Part shown: in pieces, positions 25,305 to 34,068 of the stretch | Layout of the letters: every line of letters begins with the position of its first letter | How positions within the stretch are numbered: position 1 is the first letter of the stretch | Assembly (NCBI RefSeq): GCF_004348895.1 | Contig: NZ_RRZK01000029.1 | Location: 273,725 to 337,724, forward strand | From: Pseudomonas vancouverensis | GTDB taxonomy: Bacteria; Pseudomonadota; Gammaproteobacteria; Pseudomonadales; Pseudomonadaceae | Reading direction: 5' to 3' | DNA: 64,000 bases | Program-made: the position numbers and the translations under genes | The notes under the pieces: model-generated | What the model was told of the DNA's origin: nothing | Seen by the model: only the letters and a program-made list of their open reading frames with translations | Databases searched by the model: none

Positions 25305-26020
25305 GGCTGCTGCTCCTCGCCGGTGGCGAATTTGTAGCCGCGGCCCCACACCGTGAGGATGCGCACCGGTTGCGCCGGGTCGGTTTCGATCTTGGCGCGC
25401 AGGCGATTGATGTGCGTATTGACCGTGTGCTCGTAGCCTTCGTGGCTGTAGCCCCACACAGCGTTGAGCAGGTCCATGCGCGAAAACACCTTGCCGGGCT
25501 GGCGGGCGAAAAAGTACAGCAGGTCGAACTCCCGCGGCGTCAGGTCCAGGCGCCGGCCGTCGAGGGCCACTTCCCGGGTGATCGGGTCGATGCTCAGGCC
25601 ATCGATGATCAGGCTGCCGGCGTCCATCTTCAGATTGCGCGCCATGGCATCGACCCGGCGCAGCAACGCCTTGACCCGTGCCACCAGCTCCAGCATGGAA
25701 AACGGTTTGGCCAGGTAATCGTCGGCGCCGAGTTCGAGGCCGACGATGCGGTGCATTTCACTGGAGCGGGCACTGGTGATGATGATCGGCGTGTAGCGCG
25801 CCATGGCTCGGGCACGGCGGCAGATTTCCAGGCCGTCGACGCCGGGCAGCATCAGGTCGAGGACCAGTGCATCCCAGTTGCCCTGTTGCAGCAGGCGCAT
25901 GCCTTCGTCGCCATCGGCACTGTGCACCACCTCGAACTGCTCATCACGCAGATGCAGGCAGATCAGGTCGGCGATGTGCAGGTCGTCTTCGACCACGAGT
26001 ACGCGTTTGCTCTGTTCCAT
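25301..26020 (-). CDS. OmpR-family response regulator
   Basis: The 239-residue regulator has a receiver domain (phosphoacceptor D55 in VLDLMLPGVDG, and KPF switch lysine) and a C-terminal winged helix ending VWGRGYKF. The ATG at 26020 has AAGGA nine bases upstream; a TTG at 26029 would abut that site and is rejected. It overlaps the kinase gene by four bases and is divergent from msrB with 263 bases between that carry a paired REP. Confidence 0.94.
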   Translation of the reverse strand: MEQSKRVLVVEDDLHIADLICLHLRDEQFEVVHSADGDEGMRLLQQGNWDALVLDLMLPGVDGLEICRRARAMARYTPIIITSARSSEMHRIVGLELGADDYLAKPFSMLELVARVKALLRRVDAMARNLKMDAGSLIIDGLSIDPITREVALDGRRLDLTPREFDLLYFFARQPGKVFSRMDLLNAVWGYSHEGYEHTVNTHINRLRAKIETDPAQPVRILTVWGRGYKFATGEEQQP

Positions 26021-26054
26021 CCGGTGCAATCCTTCTGGGCCATGCTTTTGTCAG

Positions 26055-26132
26055 TGTGGGAGCGAGCTTGCTCGCGATGGCGGTTTCAGATCCAGTATTC
26101 ATGGCGGCTGACACACTGCTATCGCGAGCAGG
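26055..26132. repeat. Paired REP palindromes, right arm degenerate
   Basis: TGTGGGAGCGAGCTTGCTCG begins at 26055; the partner arm ATCGCGAGCAGG near 26121-26132 has lost its outer half. It lies in the divergent region between the response regulator and msrB. Confidence 0.75.
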
Positions 26133-26283
26133 AAGTGTCAGGTGCCGTTCCGGTGATAGGCATTGTGCGGGTTTTTCCCGAGGCGAGTTATCACGAATTG
26201 TTTAACTTCCCGTGAGGATTTGGCGATCCCCCAAAGCCTAGGCTGAGTTCCATGAAACACCCCCCGGTCTTTTGGAGGCAGCC

Positions 26284-26814
26284 ATGTTCGCAAAACGATT
26301 TTCACGCCGGCACTTTTTGTTCGCCAGCGGCGGTCTGGGCGTTGTCGCCCTGGCGTTCGGCCTGCTGCCGAAGTTTTCCACAGGCAGCGTATTGATCAGC
26401 CAGGCCGATGCAGCAGAGGCTTTCGAAGTGACCCACAGCGATCAGGAATGGCACGCCATCCTCAGCGACGAGCAGTACGACATTCTCCGCGAGGAGGGCA
26501 CCGAACGCGCTTACAGCAGCCCGCTGAACGACGAGCACCGCGCCGGCACCTTTGCCTGCGCCGGTTGTGACCTGCCGCTGTTTTCCTCCGACACCAAGTT
26601 CGACAGCCGTACCGGCTGGCCAAGTTTCTGGGCGCCGCTGGACAAGGCGGTGGCGACCCGTCAGGACCGCACCTTCGGCATGGTCCGCGAAGAGGTGCAC
26701 TGCCGCCGTTGTGGCGGTCACTTGGGCCATGTCTTCGACGACGGTCCGAAGCCGACCGGACTGCGCTATTGCATGAATGGCCTGGCGATGAAGTTCGCCG
26801 CGAAAACCGCCTGA
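26284..26814 (+). CDS. msrB: Tat-exported methionine-R-sulfoxide reductase
   Basis: This 176-residue protein begins with a twin-arginine signal, SRRHFLFASGG at residues 7-17, followed by a hydrophobic stretch to about 44, so a periplasmic location is predicted. The MsrB domain has the zinc cysteines C92/C95 and C140/C143 and the catalytic C163 in RYCMNG. It reduces the R epimer of methionine sulfoxide in proteins. GGAGG lies before the ATG at 26284. The next gene supplies reducing power and the third is the S-specific MsrA. Confidence 0.94.
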   Translation: MFAKRFSRRHFLFASGGLGVVALAFGLLPKFSTGSVLISQADAAEAFEVTHSDQEWHAILSDEQYDILREEGTERAYSSPLNDEHRAGTFACAGCDLPLFSSDTKFDSRTGWPSFWAPLDKAVATRQDRTFGMVREEVHCRRCGGHLGHVFDDGPKPTGLRYCMNGLAMKFAAKTA

Positions 26815-26847
26815 TTTTCTTCACTCACTTTTTCGCAGGTATTTGCC

Positions 26848-28620
26848 ATGTGGCTTCTGGTCCTCGCCTATCTCGGTGGTGTGCTGACGATTGTCAGCCC
26901 GTGCATCTTGCCGGTCCTGCCGTTCGTCTTTGCCCGCACCGGGCAACCCTTCGTCAAAAGCGGTCTGCCGCTGTTGGTGGGCATGGCGCTGACCTTCGCC
27001 CTGGTGGCAACGCTGGCAGCGGTGGGCGGTGGCTGGGTGGTGCAGCTCAACCAGTACGGGCGCTGGCTGGCGCTGGTGTTCGTGGCCTTGTTCGGCTTGA
27101 CCCTGTTGCTGCCACAACTGGCTGAACGCCTGACCCGGCCATTGGTGGCGGCGGGCAGTCGTTTGTCCGAGGCGGCAGGGGCTGATTCGCGGCCGCGCCC
27201 GGGGGCCTCTTTCCTGATCGGTGTGGCCACCGGCCTGTTGTGGGCACCCTGTGCCGGGCCGATCCTCGGCCTGTTGCTGACCGGCGCAGCGCTGCAAGGC
27301 GCGAGCATTGAAACCACCTTGCTGTTGCTGGCCTATGCCGCCGGTGCTGCCACTTCGCTTGCCCTGGCGCTGTTGCTGGGCGGCAAGGTCTTCACGGCGA
27401 TGAAACGCTCCATCGGCGCCGGCGAGTGGGTTCGTCGCGGCCTGGGCGCGGCGATGCTGGCCGGTGTCGCGGCCATTGCCCTGGGGCTGGATACCGGCAT
27501 TCTGGCGAAGTTTTCCACAGCGTCGACCGGCGGCATTGAACAGGCACTGGTGGAAAAACTGAGTGGCAAGTCGCCGCGCAACACGGAATCGCCAGCAGTG
27601 CAGATTCCGGCCAGCGAAGGCGCCATGACGGTGGCAGACAAAACCCCGGGCACCTTGCCGGTCGAAGGCCAGCTGCCGCCGCTGGATGGCGCTGTGCAAT
27701 GGCTCAACTCGCCACCACTGGATGCCCAGGCTTTGAGGGGCAAGGTCGTGCTGGTGGATTTCTGGACTTACTCCTGCATCAACTGCCTGCGCTCGCTGCC
27801 CTACGTTAAAGCCTGGGCCGAGAAGTACCGCGATCAAGGGCTGGTGGTAATCGGCGTGCACGCTCCCGAGTTCGCCTTCGAGCGTAACGTCGACAACGTC
27901 AGCAAAGCCATGAAGGAACTGGGCATCAACTACCCGGTGGCCATCGATAACGAGTTCAAGATCTGGCGCGCGTTCGACAACCAGTACTGGCCGGCGCATT
28001 ACTTCGCCGATGCTCAGGGGCGTATTCGTTTTCATCACTTCGGTGAGGGCGCCTACGACGAGTCGGAGCGGGTCATCCAGCAACTGCTGCGCGAAGCCGG
28101 CTCCAAGGTTTCGGACGGCCTGATCAATGCCAAGGCCGACGGTGTGCAGATGGCGCCGGACAGTAACGAGGTGCAGTCGCCGGAAACCTACGTTGGCTAC
28201 CAGCGTGCCGAGCATTTCGTCCCCGACACCGCGCTGGTGCCGGACAAGGTCGCCGCTTACAACCCGCCGAAACAATTGGCTCTCAACGACTGGAGCTTCG
28301 GCGGCCAGTGGCACGTCGGCGCGGAGCGGGCCACCGCCAGTGCGCCGGCCTGCCGCATCGTCTACCGCTTTCACGCCCGTGACCTGCACCTGGTGCTGGG
28401 CCCGGGTGCCGATGGCAAACCAGTACGTTTCAAAGTGCTGATCGACGGCAAGGCGCCGGGCAATGACCACGGCATGGATGTGGCGCCCGACGGCAGCGGC
28501 ACGGTCACTGACCAGCGCTTGTATCAACTGGTTCGCCAGAGCGGCGGTGTCGAGGACCGCACCTTCAGCATCGAGTTTCTCGATCCGGGCGCATCCGCCT
28601 ACGCGTTCACTTTCGGCTGA
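26848..28620 (+). CDS. CcdA-thioredoxin fusion (DipZ-like) electron carrier
   Basis: This 590-residue protein has an N-terminal CcdA-type membrane domain (about 1-220) with the redox cysteines C19 (SPCILP) and C135 (APCAGP), a periplasmic thioredoxin domain with C310/C313 (YSCINCLRS) and a C-terminal beta-rich domain ending in the last 150 residues, as in DipZ. It is expected to pass electrons from cytoplasmic thioredoxin to periplasmic partners. Lying between msrB and msrA it is the obvious reductant for both. The ATG at 26848 has only a weak ribosome site. Confidence 0.9.
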   Translation: MWLLVLAYLGGVLTIVSPCILPVLPFVFARTGQPFVKSGLPLLVGMALTFALVATLAAVGGGWVVQLNQYGRWLALVFVALFGLTLLLPQLAERLTRPLVAAGSRLSEAAGADSRPRPGASFLIGVATGLLWAPCAGPILGLLLTGAALQGASIETTLLLLAYAAGAATSLALALLLGGKVFTAMKRSIGAGEWVRRGLGAAMLAGVAAIALGLDTGILAKFSTASTGGIEQALVEKLSGKSPRNTESPAVQIPASEGAMTVADKTPGTLPVEGQLPPLDGAVQWLNSPPLDAQALRGKVVLVDFWTYSCINCLRSLPYVKAWAEKYRDQGLVVIGVHAPEFAFERNVDNVSKAMKELGINYPVAIDNEFKIWRAFDNQYWPAHYFADAQGRIRFHHFGEGAYDESERVIQQLLREAGSKVSDGLINAKADGVQMAPDSNEVQSPETYVGYQRAEHFVPDTALVPDKVAAYNPPKQLALNDWSFGGQWHVGAERATASAPACRIVYRFHARDLHLVLGPGADGKPVRFKVLIDGKAPGNDHGMDVAPDGSGTVTDQRLYQLVRQSGGVEDRTFSIEFLDPGASAYAFTFG

Positions 28621-28650
28621 TTGCCGTTCAATGTCTCAGGAGTGTGCTTC

Positions 28651-29358
28651 ATGAAAATCCTCTTCACCTGGCGTCGTACCCTGTTGGGTCTGGCCGCTGC
28701 CGGTCTGATCACGCAAGTGTCGGCGTTCTCCTTTGGCGGGGCTGAAGACGCGGTGAAACTGCCGCCGCCGGCCCTCGACGAAAGCACCCAGGCCCACAGC
28801 GAAACCGCGGTGTTCGCCGGTGGCTGTTTCTGGGGTGTGCAGGGCGTGTTCCAGCATGTCAAAGGCGTAAAAAATGCCGTGTCCGGTTACGCCGGGGGCG
28901 CGGCCAATACTGCGCAATACGAGCGGGTCAGCGACGGCAATACCGGGCATGCGGAATCGGTGGAAGTGACCTTCGACCCGAGCCAGGTCAGCTACGGCAC
29001 CCTGTTGCAAATCTATTTCTCGGTGGCGCACAACCCGACCGAACTCAACCGCCAGGGACCGGACAGCGGCACCCAGTACCGTTCGGCAATTTTCATCAAG
29101 AGCCCCGAGCAGCAACGGGTCGCGCAGGCCTACATCACCCAGCTCGACGCAGCCCACGCCTTCGACAAACCGATCGTGACCAAACTGGAATCCTTCAACG
29201 GTTTCTACCCGGCCGAAGAAGAGCATCAGGACTTTCTCACCGAGCACCCGACCTATCCGTACATCGTGATCAACGATTTGCCAAAAGTGGCGCAATTGAA
29301 ACAGCTTTACCCGCAGCGTTACTCGGAACAACCGGTGCTGGTGAAGGCGCAGATGTGA
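28651..29358 (+). CDS. msrA: Exported methionine-S-sulfoxide reductase
   Basis: The 235-residue MsrA has catalytic C59 in GGCFWG and the family segments SGYAGG, GHAESVEV and GTQYRS. An N-terminal hydrophobic stretch of residues 8-26 (TLLGLAAAGLITQVSA) predicts export, unlike the cytoplasmic housekeeping MsrA. The ATG at 28651 has AGGAG eight bases before it. With msrB and the DipZ-like gene it forms a periplasmic protein repair operon. Confidence 0.94.
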   Translation: MKILFTWRRTLLGLAAAGLITQVSAFSFGGAEDAVKLPPPALDESTQAHSETAVFAGGCFWGVQGVFQHVKGVKNAVSGYAGGAANTAQYERVSDGNTGHAESVEVTFDPSQVSYGTLLQIYFSVAHNPTELNRQGPDSGTQYRSAIFIKSPEQQRVAQAYITQLDAAHAFDKPIVTKLESFNGFYPAEEEHQDFLTEHPTYPYIVINDLPKVAQLKQLYPQRYSEQPVLVKAQM

Positions 29359-29386
29359 AGGCGGGCGGGGTGAGCGCCGGTGACGC

Positions 29387-30400
29387 TCACCCCGAAATGA
29401 TGTTCTTGCCAGCGATTTTCGACTGATACAACGCCCGATCCGAGCGCGCCATCAAGCCGGTCTGCTGTTCCTCATCAAAACGCTCGACCACGCCAAAACT
29501 CATGGTCACCTGGAAGTCACCCACCGTCATCAGGTCCTCCAGGCCCTGACGGATTTCGGCGGCGCGCAGCCTGGCCTCGGTCAACGAAGTATTGGGCAGG
29601 ATCAGGATGAACTCGTCGCCGCCCCAGCGTGCCAGCAGGTCAGCGTCGTGCACGAATCGTTTGATGTTCTCGACCACGTGGGTCAACGCCGCATCACCGA
29701 TGGCATGGCCGTAGTGATCGTTGATGGTCTTGAAGTCGTCGATGTCCATGGCGATCAGCGACAACGGTTCGCGGAAGCGTTGCGCCCGATCACAGGCCTG
29801 GGGCAGGACCTGCTCGAGGCGATAGCGATTGGCGATGGAGGTGAGAGTGTCGGTCTCGGCCAGCCGGCGGTTTTCTTCGAGCTGCAATTGCAGTTGCCGG
29901 TTGACCCGTGACAGTTCGCGGGTGCGTTCTTCAATCAGCGCTTCGAGGGAGTGATTGCGCCGCTCAAGGGTTTCGAACAGGCGTCTCGAGTCTTCGATGC
30001 TGCGGTGTGCGCCGATCATCCGTGCCACTGAGCCGTCGGCATTGCGCGCCAGGATGTGGCCGCGATCCTCGATCCACAGGTAGTTGCCGTCGTGCATGCG
30101 GCAGCGGTATTCGGCCTGATAACCGTCTGCCCGTTGGCTGAGGTAGTCGTCGAACGCCGCCATGACCCGTGGATAGTCCTCGGGGTGAATGACGTTCTCC
30201 CAGGTCAGCACGTTGTTATCCAGGGAGTGCGGCGTGTAGCCGAGCATTTCGTACCAGCGTGCGGTGCGGTAGACGTAGCCGGTGTTGGCATTCCAGTCCC
30301 AGATGCCGTCGCTGATCAGCTCCATCAGCGCATGCAGCACGCCGTCGTTCATGTCCGCCACATCGAACTTCAGCGGTTCGATATTTGATGCTTCCCCCAT
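29387..30400 (-). CDS. PAS-GGDEF diguanylate cyclase
   Basis: This 337-residue cytoplasmic protein has an N-terminal PAS domain (about 15-135, WDWNANTGYVYRTARWYEML), a coiled-coil linker (RTRELSRVNRQLQLQLEENR) and a GGDEF domain with an intact active site WGGDEF, so synthesis of c-di-GMP is predicted. The product-inhibition site RxxD upstream of GGDEF reads HDAD, so feedback inhibition may be weak. The ATG at 30400 has GGGAGAG; upstream codons in the same frame are ignored. It is convergent with msrA. Confidence 0.92.
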   Translation of the reverse strand: MGEASNIEPLKFDVADMNDGVLHALMELISDGIWDWNANTGYVYRTARWYEMLGYTPHSLDNNVLTWENVIHPEDYPRVMAAFDDYLSQRADGYQAEYRCRMHDGNYLWIEDRGHILARNADGSVARMIGAHRSIEDSRRLFETLERRNHSLEALIEERTRELSRVNRQLQLQLEENRRLAETDTLTSIANRYRLEQVLPQACDRAQRFREPLSLIAMDIDDFKTINDHYGHAIGDAALTHVVENIKRFVHDADLLARWGGDEFILILPNTSLTEARLRAAEIRQGLEDLMTVGDFQVTMSFGVVERFDEEQQTGLMARSDRALYQSKIAGKNIISG

Positions 30401-30470
30401 CAAGGCTCTCCCTGTCGTCGATAAACCTGACTCATCAGTCGGCAGAGTAGTGCAAGGTGGATCCAATCGC

Positions 30471-31376
30471 CTAGTGCTTGCCCCACATCTGCATGGCAAA
30501 GTCGACGAAACGACGCAGTTTCGGCAAACGGTAGCGATCCTGCGCGTAAATCAGGTGCAGCGGGCGGCTCGGTGGCAGGTATTGCGGCATCAGCGCCACC
30601 AGTTTGCCGTCCCTCAAGTCCTGTTCGACCAGGGCGTCGGGCATCGTCACGATGCCCATGCCGGTGCGCGCGGCCTGATGCAGACCGGCCGAGCTGTTGA
30701 TCAGCATCGGTCCGCTGACCGTCACGCTGACTTCACCGTTCGGGCCGATCAGACGCCATTCCTTGACCGCCGATTGCCAGTCGTCCCCGGCCGGATAAGC
30801 GAAGGACAGGCAGTCGTGGTGTTGCAGATCCTCGGGCTTTTCCGGGGTGCCTTTGCGTGCGAGATAGTCCGGCGATGCGCACATGGTCAGGGTGTAGTCG
30901 ATCAGCGGCCGGGCGATCAGGCTGGAGGGCTCCAGTGCGCCGAGGCGAAACGCCACGTCGAGGTCGTTTTCCAGCAACAGCGGGCGGCGGTTGGTCAGTA
31001 CCACGTCGAGCTTCACCCGCGGGTTCTGCAGGCTGAATTCGCTCAGGGCCGGGGCCAGGCGCTCGGTGCCGAACGTCAGCGGCGCGGTGATGCGCAGGGT
31101 GCCGCCGGGCTCGTCCAGCGCCTGCTCTGCCAGACGCTCGGAATCCTCCACCAGCCCCAACACTTCAAGGCAGCGCTGATAGTAGGCCGCGCCGAACTCG
31201 GTCAGGCGTTGCCGGCGGGTGGTGCGGTTGAGCAAGCGCACGCCCAGGCGCTGCTCCAGGGCCTTGAGGTGATTGCCGACCATGGTCGTGGACATGCCGG
31301 ACTGCAACGCGGCGGCGGTCATGCTGCCGGCTTCTACCACCCGGACGTAAACGGTCATTGCCTGGAACAGATCCAT
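30471..31376 (-). CDS. LysR-family regulator
   Basis: The 301-residue regulator has an N-terminal HTH (SMTAAALQSGMSTTMVGNHL) and a substrate-binding effector domain of the CrgA/DmlR-like branch (TAPLTFGTERLAPAL). It starts 101 bases from the divergent ArgD-like aminotransferase gene, which it probably controls. ATG 31376 is chosen over a TTG two codons before. Confidence 0.9.
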   Translation of the reverse strand: MDLFQAMTVYVRVVEAGSMTAAALQSGMSTTMVGNHLKALEQRLGVRLLNRTTRRQRLTEFGAAYYQRCLEVLGLVEDSERLAEQALDEPGGTLRITAPLTFGTERLAPALSEFSLQNPRVKLDVVLTNRRPLLLENDLDVAFRLGALEPSSLIARPLIDYTLTMCASPDYLARKGTPEKPEDLQHHDCLSFAYPAGDDWQSAVKEWRLIGPNGEVSVTVSGPMLINSSAGLHQAARTGMGIVTMPDALVEQDLRDGKLVALMPQYLPPSRPLHLIYAQDRYRLPKLRRFVDFAMQMWGKH

Positions 31377-31477
31377 TATCAAGCCTGACTTTAAAATGAT
31401 TGAAGTTTTACCGAGTTTATCCAGTTCTGCTGGCTAACCATACTGGCACGACACCGACCTTGCTGGAGCCTGATGCC

Positions 31478-32668
31478 ATGACCGCCGCCTGCCTGATGAG
31501 CACTTACCAACCCCTGGCCCTGAGTTTCAACAAGGGTCTGGGCACACGCCTGTGGGATCAGACCGGGCGCGAGTATCTGGACGCGGTGGCGGGCGTGGCG
31601 GTGACCAACGTTGGCCATTCCCACCCGAAAATCGTCGCCGCCATCACCGAACAGGCCGGGCTGCTGCTGCACACCTCCAACCTCTACAGCATCGACTGGC
31701 AACAGCAACTGGCGCAGAAACTGACGCGGCTGGCGGGCATGGACCGGGCGTTTTTCAACAACTCCGGTGCCGAAGCCAACGAGACTGCACTGAAGATTGC
31801 CCGGCTGTACGGCTGGCACAAAGGCATCGAACAGCCGCTGGTGGTGGTGATGGAAAATGCCTTCCACGGCCGTACCCTCGGCACCCTGTCGGCCAGCGAC
31901 GGCCCGGCGGTGCGCCTGGGTTTCAACAAGTTGCCGGGGGATTTCCTCAAGGTGCCCTTTGGCGATCTCAAGGCACTGGAGGCGCTGCAACAGGCCCATG
32001 GATCGCGCATCGTCGCCATCCTGATGGAGCCGATTCAGGGCGAGAGCGGTGTGCAGCTGGCACCACCGGGTTACCTCAAGGCGGTGCGCGAACTGTGCAA
32101 CCGGCGCTCATGGCTGTTGATGCTCGACGAGATCCAGACCGGCATCGGTCGCACCGGCCAGTGGTTCGCCTTCCAGCACGAAGGCATCGTGCCCGATGTC
32201 ATGACCCTGGCCAAAGGCCTGGGCAACGGCGTGCCCATCGGCGCCTGCCTGGCCCGGGGCAAGGCGGCTGAACTGTTCACCCCCGGCAGCCACGGCAGCA
32301 CCTTCGGCGGCAATCCGCTGGCGTGCAGGGTCGGTTGCACCGTGCTGGACATCATCGAAGAGCAAGGCCTGCTGGACAACGCGCGGCTGCAAGGCGAACG
32401 ACTGCTCGGCAGATTGCGCACAGAGCTGGCGGACAACCCCAACGTATCGGCGCTTCGCGGGCAGGGGCTGATGATTGGCATCGAACTCAAGCAACCGATC
32501 CGCGACCTGAGCCTGATCGCCGCGCGGGATCACGGTCTGCTGATCAACGTAACGCGTGGGCAAGTCATCCGCTTACTGCCGCCGCTGACCATCGATGAGC
32601 GGGAGGTGGAGATGATTGTCAGAGGGGTGAGTGCGGTGCTGACACCAACTTGGGATGAGCCTCAGTAG
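31478..32668 (+). CDS. Class III aminotransferase, ArgD/AstC-like
   Basis: This 396-residue fold-type I PLP enzyme resembles acetylornithine/succinylornithine aminotransferases. Visible are NSGAEANETALKIARLYG, AFHGRTLG, LMLDEIQTGIGRTG and the PLP lysine in MTLAKGLGNG. The length equals the family norm. It lies alone behind a divergent LysR regulator, so it is probably a second copy with a role in ornithine, arginine or related diamine catabolism rather than the biosynthetic argD. The ATG at 31478 has CTGGAG upstream. Its stop overlaps the toxin gene's stop by seven bases. Confidence 0.88.
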   Translation: MTAACLMSTYQPLALSFNKGLGTRLWDQTGREYLDAVAGVAVTNVGHSHPKIVAAITEQAGLLLHTSNLYSIDWQQQLAQKLTRLAGMDRAFFNNSGAEANETALKIARLYGWHKGIEQPLVVVMENAFHGRTLGTLSASDGPAVRLGFNKLPGDFLKVPFGDLKALEALQQAHGSRIVAILMEPIQGESGVQLAPPGYLKAVRELCNRRSWLLMLDEIQTGIGRTGQWFAFQHEGIVPDVMTLAKGLGNGVPIGACLARGKAAELFTPGSHGSTFGGNPLACRVGCTVLDIIEEQGLLDNARLQGERLLGRLRTELADNPNVSALRGQGLMIGIELKQPIRDLSLIAARDHGLLINVTRGQVIRLLPPLTIDEREVEMIVRGVSAVLTPTWDEPQ

Positions 32669-32916
32669 TGGTACCTGCACATCACGACCCGTAGCTCGCC
32701 GTCTTCAACCGTGTAGACCAACCGATGCTCAGCAGTAATCCGTCGTGACCAGAAGCCGCTCAGGTTGTGTTTGAGCGGTTCTGGTTTGCCCAGGCCGTTG
32801 AAGGGGTCGCGTTGAATGGCTTTGATCAGCAAATTGATTCGTTTAAGCCCGGCCTTGTCGTTCTGCTGGAACCATAGATAGTCGTCCCAGCCTTCTGGCG
32901 TGAACTCGATATTCAT
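32662..32916 (-). CDS. yoeB: YoeB-family mRNA interferase toxin
   Basis: This 84-residue RelE-superfamily toxin has the YoeB features WDDYLWFQQNDKAGLKRIN, GLGKPEPLKHNLSG, RRITAEHRLVY and the end CRYHY with the catalytic His. It cleaves mRNA in ribosomes. The ATG overlaps the antitoxin stop (ATGA), the normal antitoxin-first order. Confidence 0.95.
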   Translation of the reverse strand: MNIEFTPEGWDDYLWFQQNDKAGLKRINLLIKAIQRDPFNGLGKPEPLKHNLSGFWSRRITAEHRLVYTVEDGELRVVMCRYHY

Positions 32917-33167
32917 TCTTCGATCAGTTGCCTGGACTTGGTTTTCCCGGCTCGCAAGTTGCCTATTGATTTGATCAGGCGTTCGGCGTTCGCCGGGGAG
33001 CGCAGCAGATAGGCGGTTTCTTCCAGAGCGTTGTATTCCGCCAGTGACATCATTACCACGGGCTCGCCTTTCTGGCGGGTTACCAGTAACGGCGCTCGGT
33101 CTTCATTGACGCGATCCATGGTTTCCGCCAAATGCGCTCGTGCAGTGGTGTAATTAATGGTTTGCAT
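32913..33167 (-). CDS. yefM: YefM/Phd-family antitoxin
   Basis: This 84-residue antitoxin has an N-terminal DNA-binding fold starting MQTINYTTARAHLAETMDRV with VMMSLAEYNALEETAYLLRS, and a flexible acidic C-terminus that covers YoeB. The ATG at 33167 has GAGGA upstream; a longer frame is rejected. The operon is likely autoregulated through the repeat just upstream. Confidence 0.95.
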   Translation of the reverse strand: MQTINYTTARAHLAETMDRVNEDRAPLLVTRQKGEPVVMMSLAEYNALEETAYLLRSPANAERLIKSIGNLRAGKTKSRQLIEE

Positions 33168-33194
33168 GGCGTAGTCCTCGTTGGATGCAAAGAA

Positions 33195-33213
33195 CGTACA
33201 GAAATGAGTACAG
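33195..33213. promoter_or_regulatory. Candidate YefM operator
   Basis: The minus strand reads TGTACTCATTTCTGTACG here, two TGTAC cores 12 bases apart, 28 bases before the yefM start. YefM-YoeB of Escherichia coli binds repeats with a TGTACA core. Confidence 0.55.
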
Positions 33214-33335
33214 GATGACAAGGTAATATCTCCGAGTGGTCATAGCGCAGGGGCGCATCAAGATTCGCTCCGAGTATCGTAGAAACCTCATCGAGACGTT
33301 TCCGTAATGGGTGTAGTCCAATTCCGTTTCCGCGT

Positions 33336-33920
33336 TCACCCGACTCTCCTCGCCTTGACCTTCGCCCGCCAGTGCCGAACCAGCGCGATCACCAGCGCCA
33401 ACACCAGCACCCCCAGGGCGATGGGCAATCGATAGGGTTTCAGGTTGCCCAGCCAGCTCTCCAGCGCTTGCCCGGCCCAGTAGCCGGCGCTGGCGATCAC
33501 CGTCGCCCAGACCAGGGCGCCCAAGGCGTTCAGCAGGCTGAAGCGTATCGGCGACAAGCCGCTGGCGCCGATCACCATGGGTCCGACCAGGCGCATGCCG
33601 TACAGGAAGCGTACGGCGAACACCGAAGTCGAGGGGTAGCGATGGATCAGTTTGGTCACCCGCTCGATGGCCGCCTGTTTGCGCTTGAGTCGCGGCAACA
33701 GGCGGGCGCCGGAGTAGCGCCCGGTCCAGAACAGTATCTGGTCGCCGAGCATCCCGCCCAGGCTCGCCCAGCCGATCACCGGCCAGAGTTGCAGCAGGTG
33801 TTGGTGTGCGGCCATGCCGGCGAGGAGCAGGATGGTCTCGCCCTCGATCAGGCAACCGAGGAACACCGCCCAGTAGCCGTAGGTGGCGAGCAGGTAGTTG
33901 AAATCCATGTGTTCGAACAA
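33336..33920 (-). CDS. DedA-family membrane protein
   Basis: This 194-residue protein has the DedA/SNARE-associated domain with EGETILLLAGMAAHQ, GMLGDQILFWTGRYSG and FLYGMRLVGPMVIGASG (conserved arginines and glycine motif). Family members flip undecaprenyl phosphate or phosphatidylethanolamine across the inner membrane. A TTG start at 33920 is favoured because GGAGGG lies seven bases upstream; the first ATG at 33908 would be too far from it. Confidence 0.88.
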   Translation of the reverse strand: MFEHMDFNYLLATYGYWAVFLGCLIEGETILLLAGMAAHQHLLQLWPVIGWASLGGMLGDQILFWTGRYSGARLLPRLKRKQAAIERVTKLIHRYPSTSVFAVRFLYGMRLVGPMVIGASGLSPIRFSLLNALGALVWATVIASAGYWAGQALESWLGNLKPYRLPIALGVLVLALVIALVRHWRAKVKARRVG

Positions 33921-34068
33921 CGGCGTTCCCTCCGAGCTCTTCGTTCGCAGTGTGGCAGACGAATACTCAGATGCCGGCTAGGCTTCGCAGTTTCATCTGC
34001 ATTCGCTGGAGTCCTGTCAGCGGAACCCGCAGAATCGACGCTCACTCAAGGGCAAGGAGCTCCAACAG

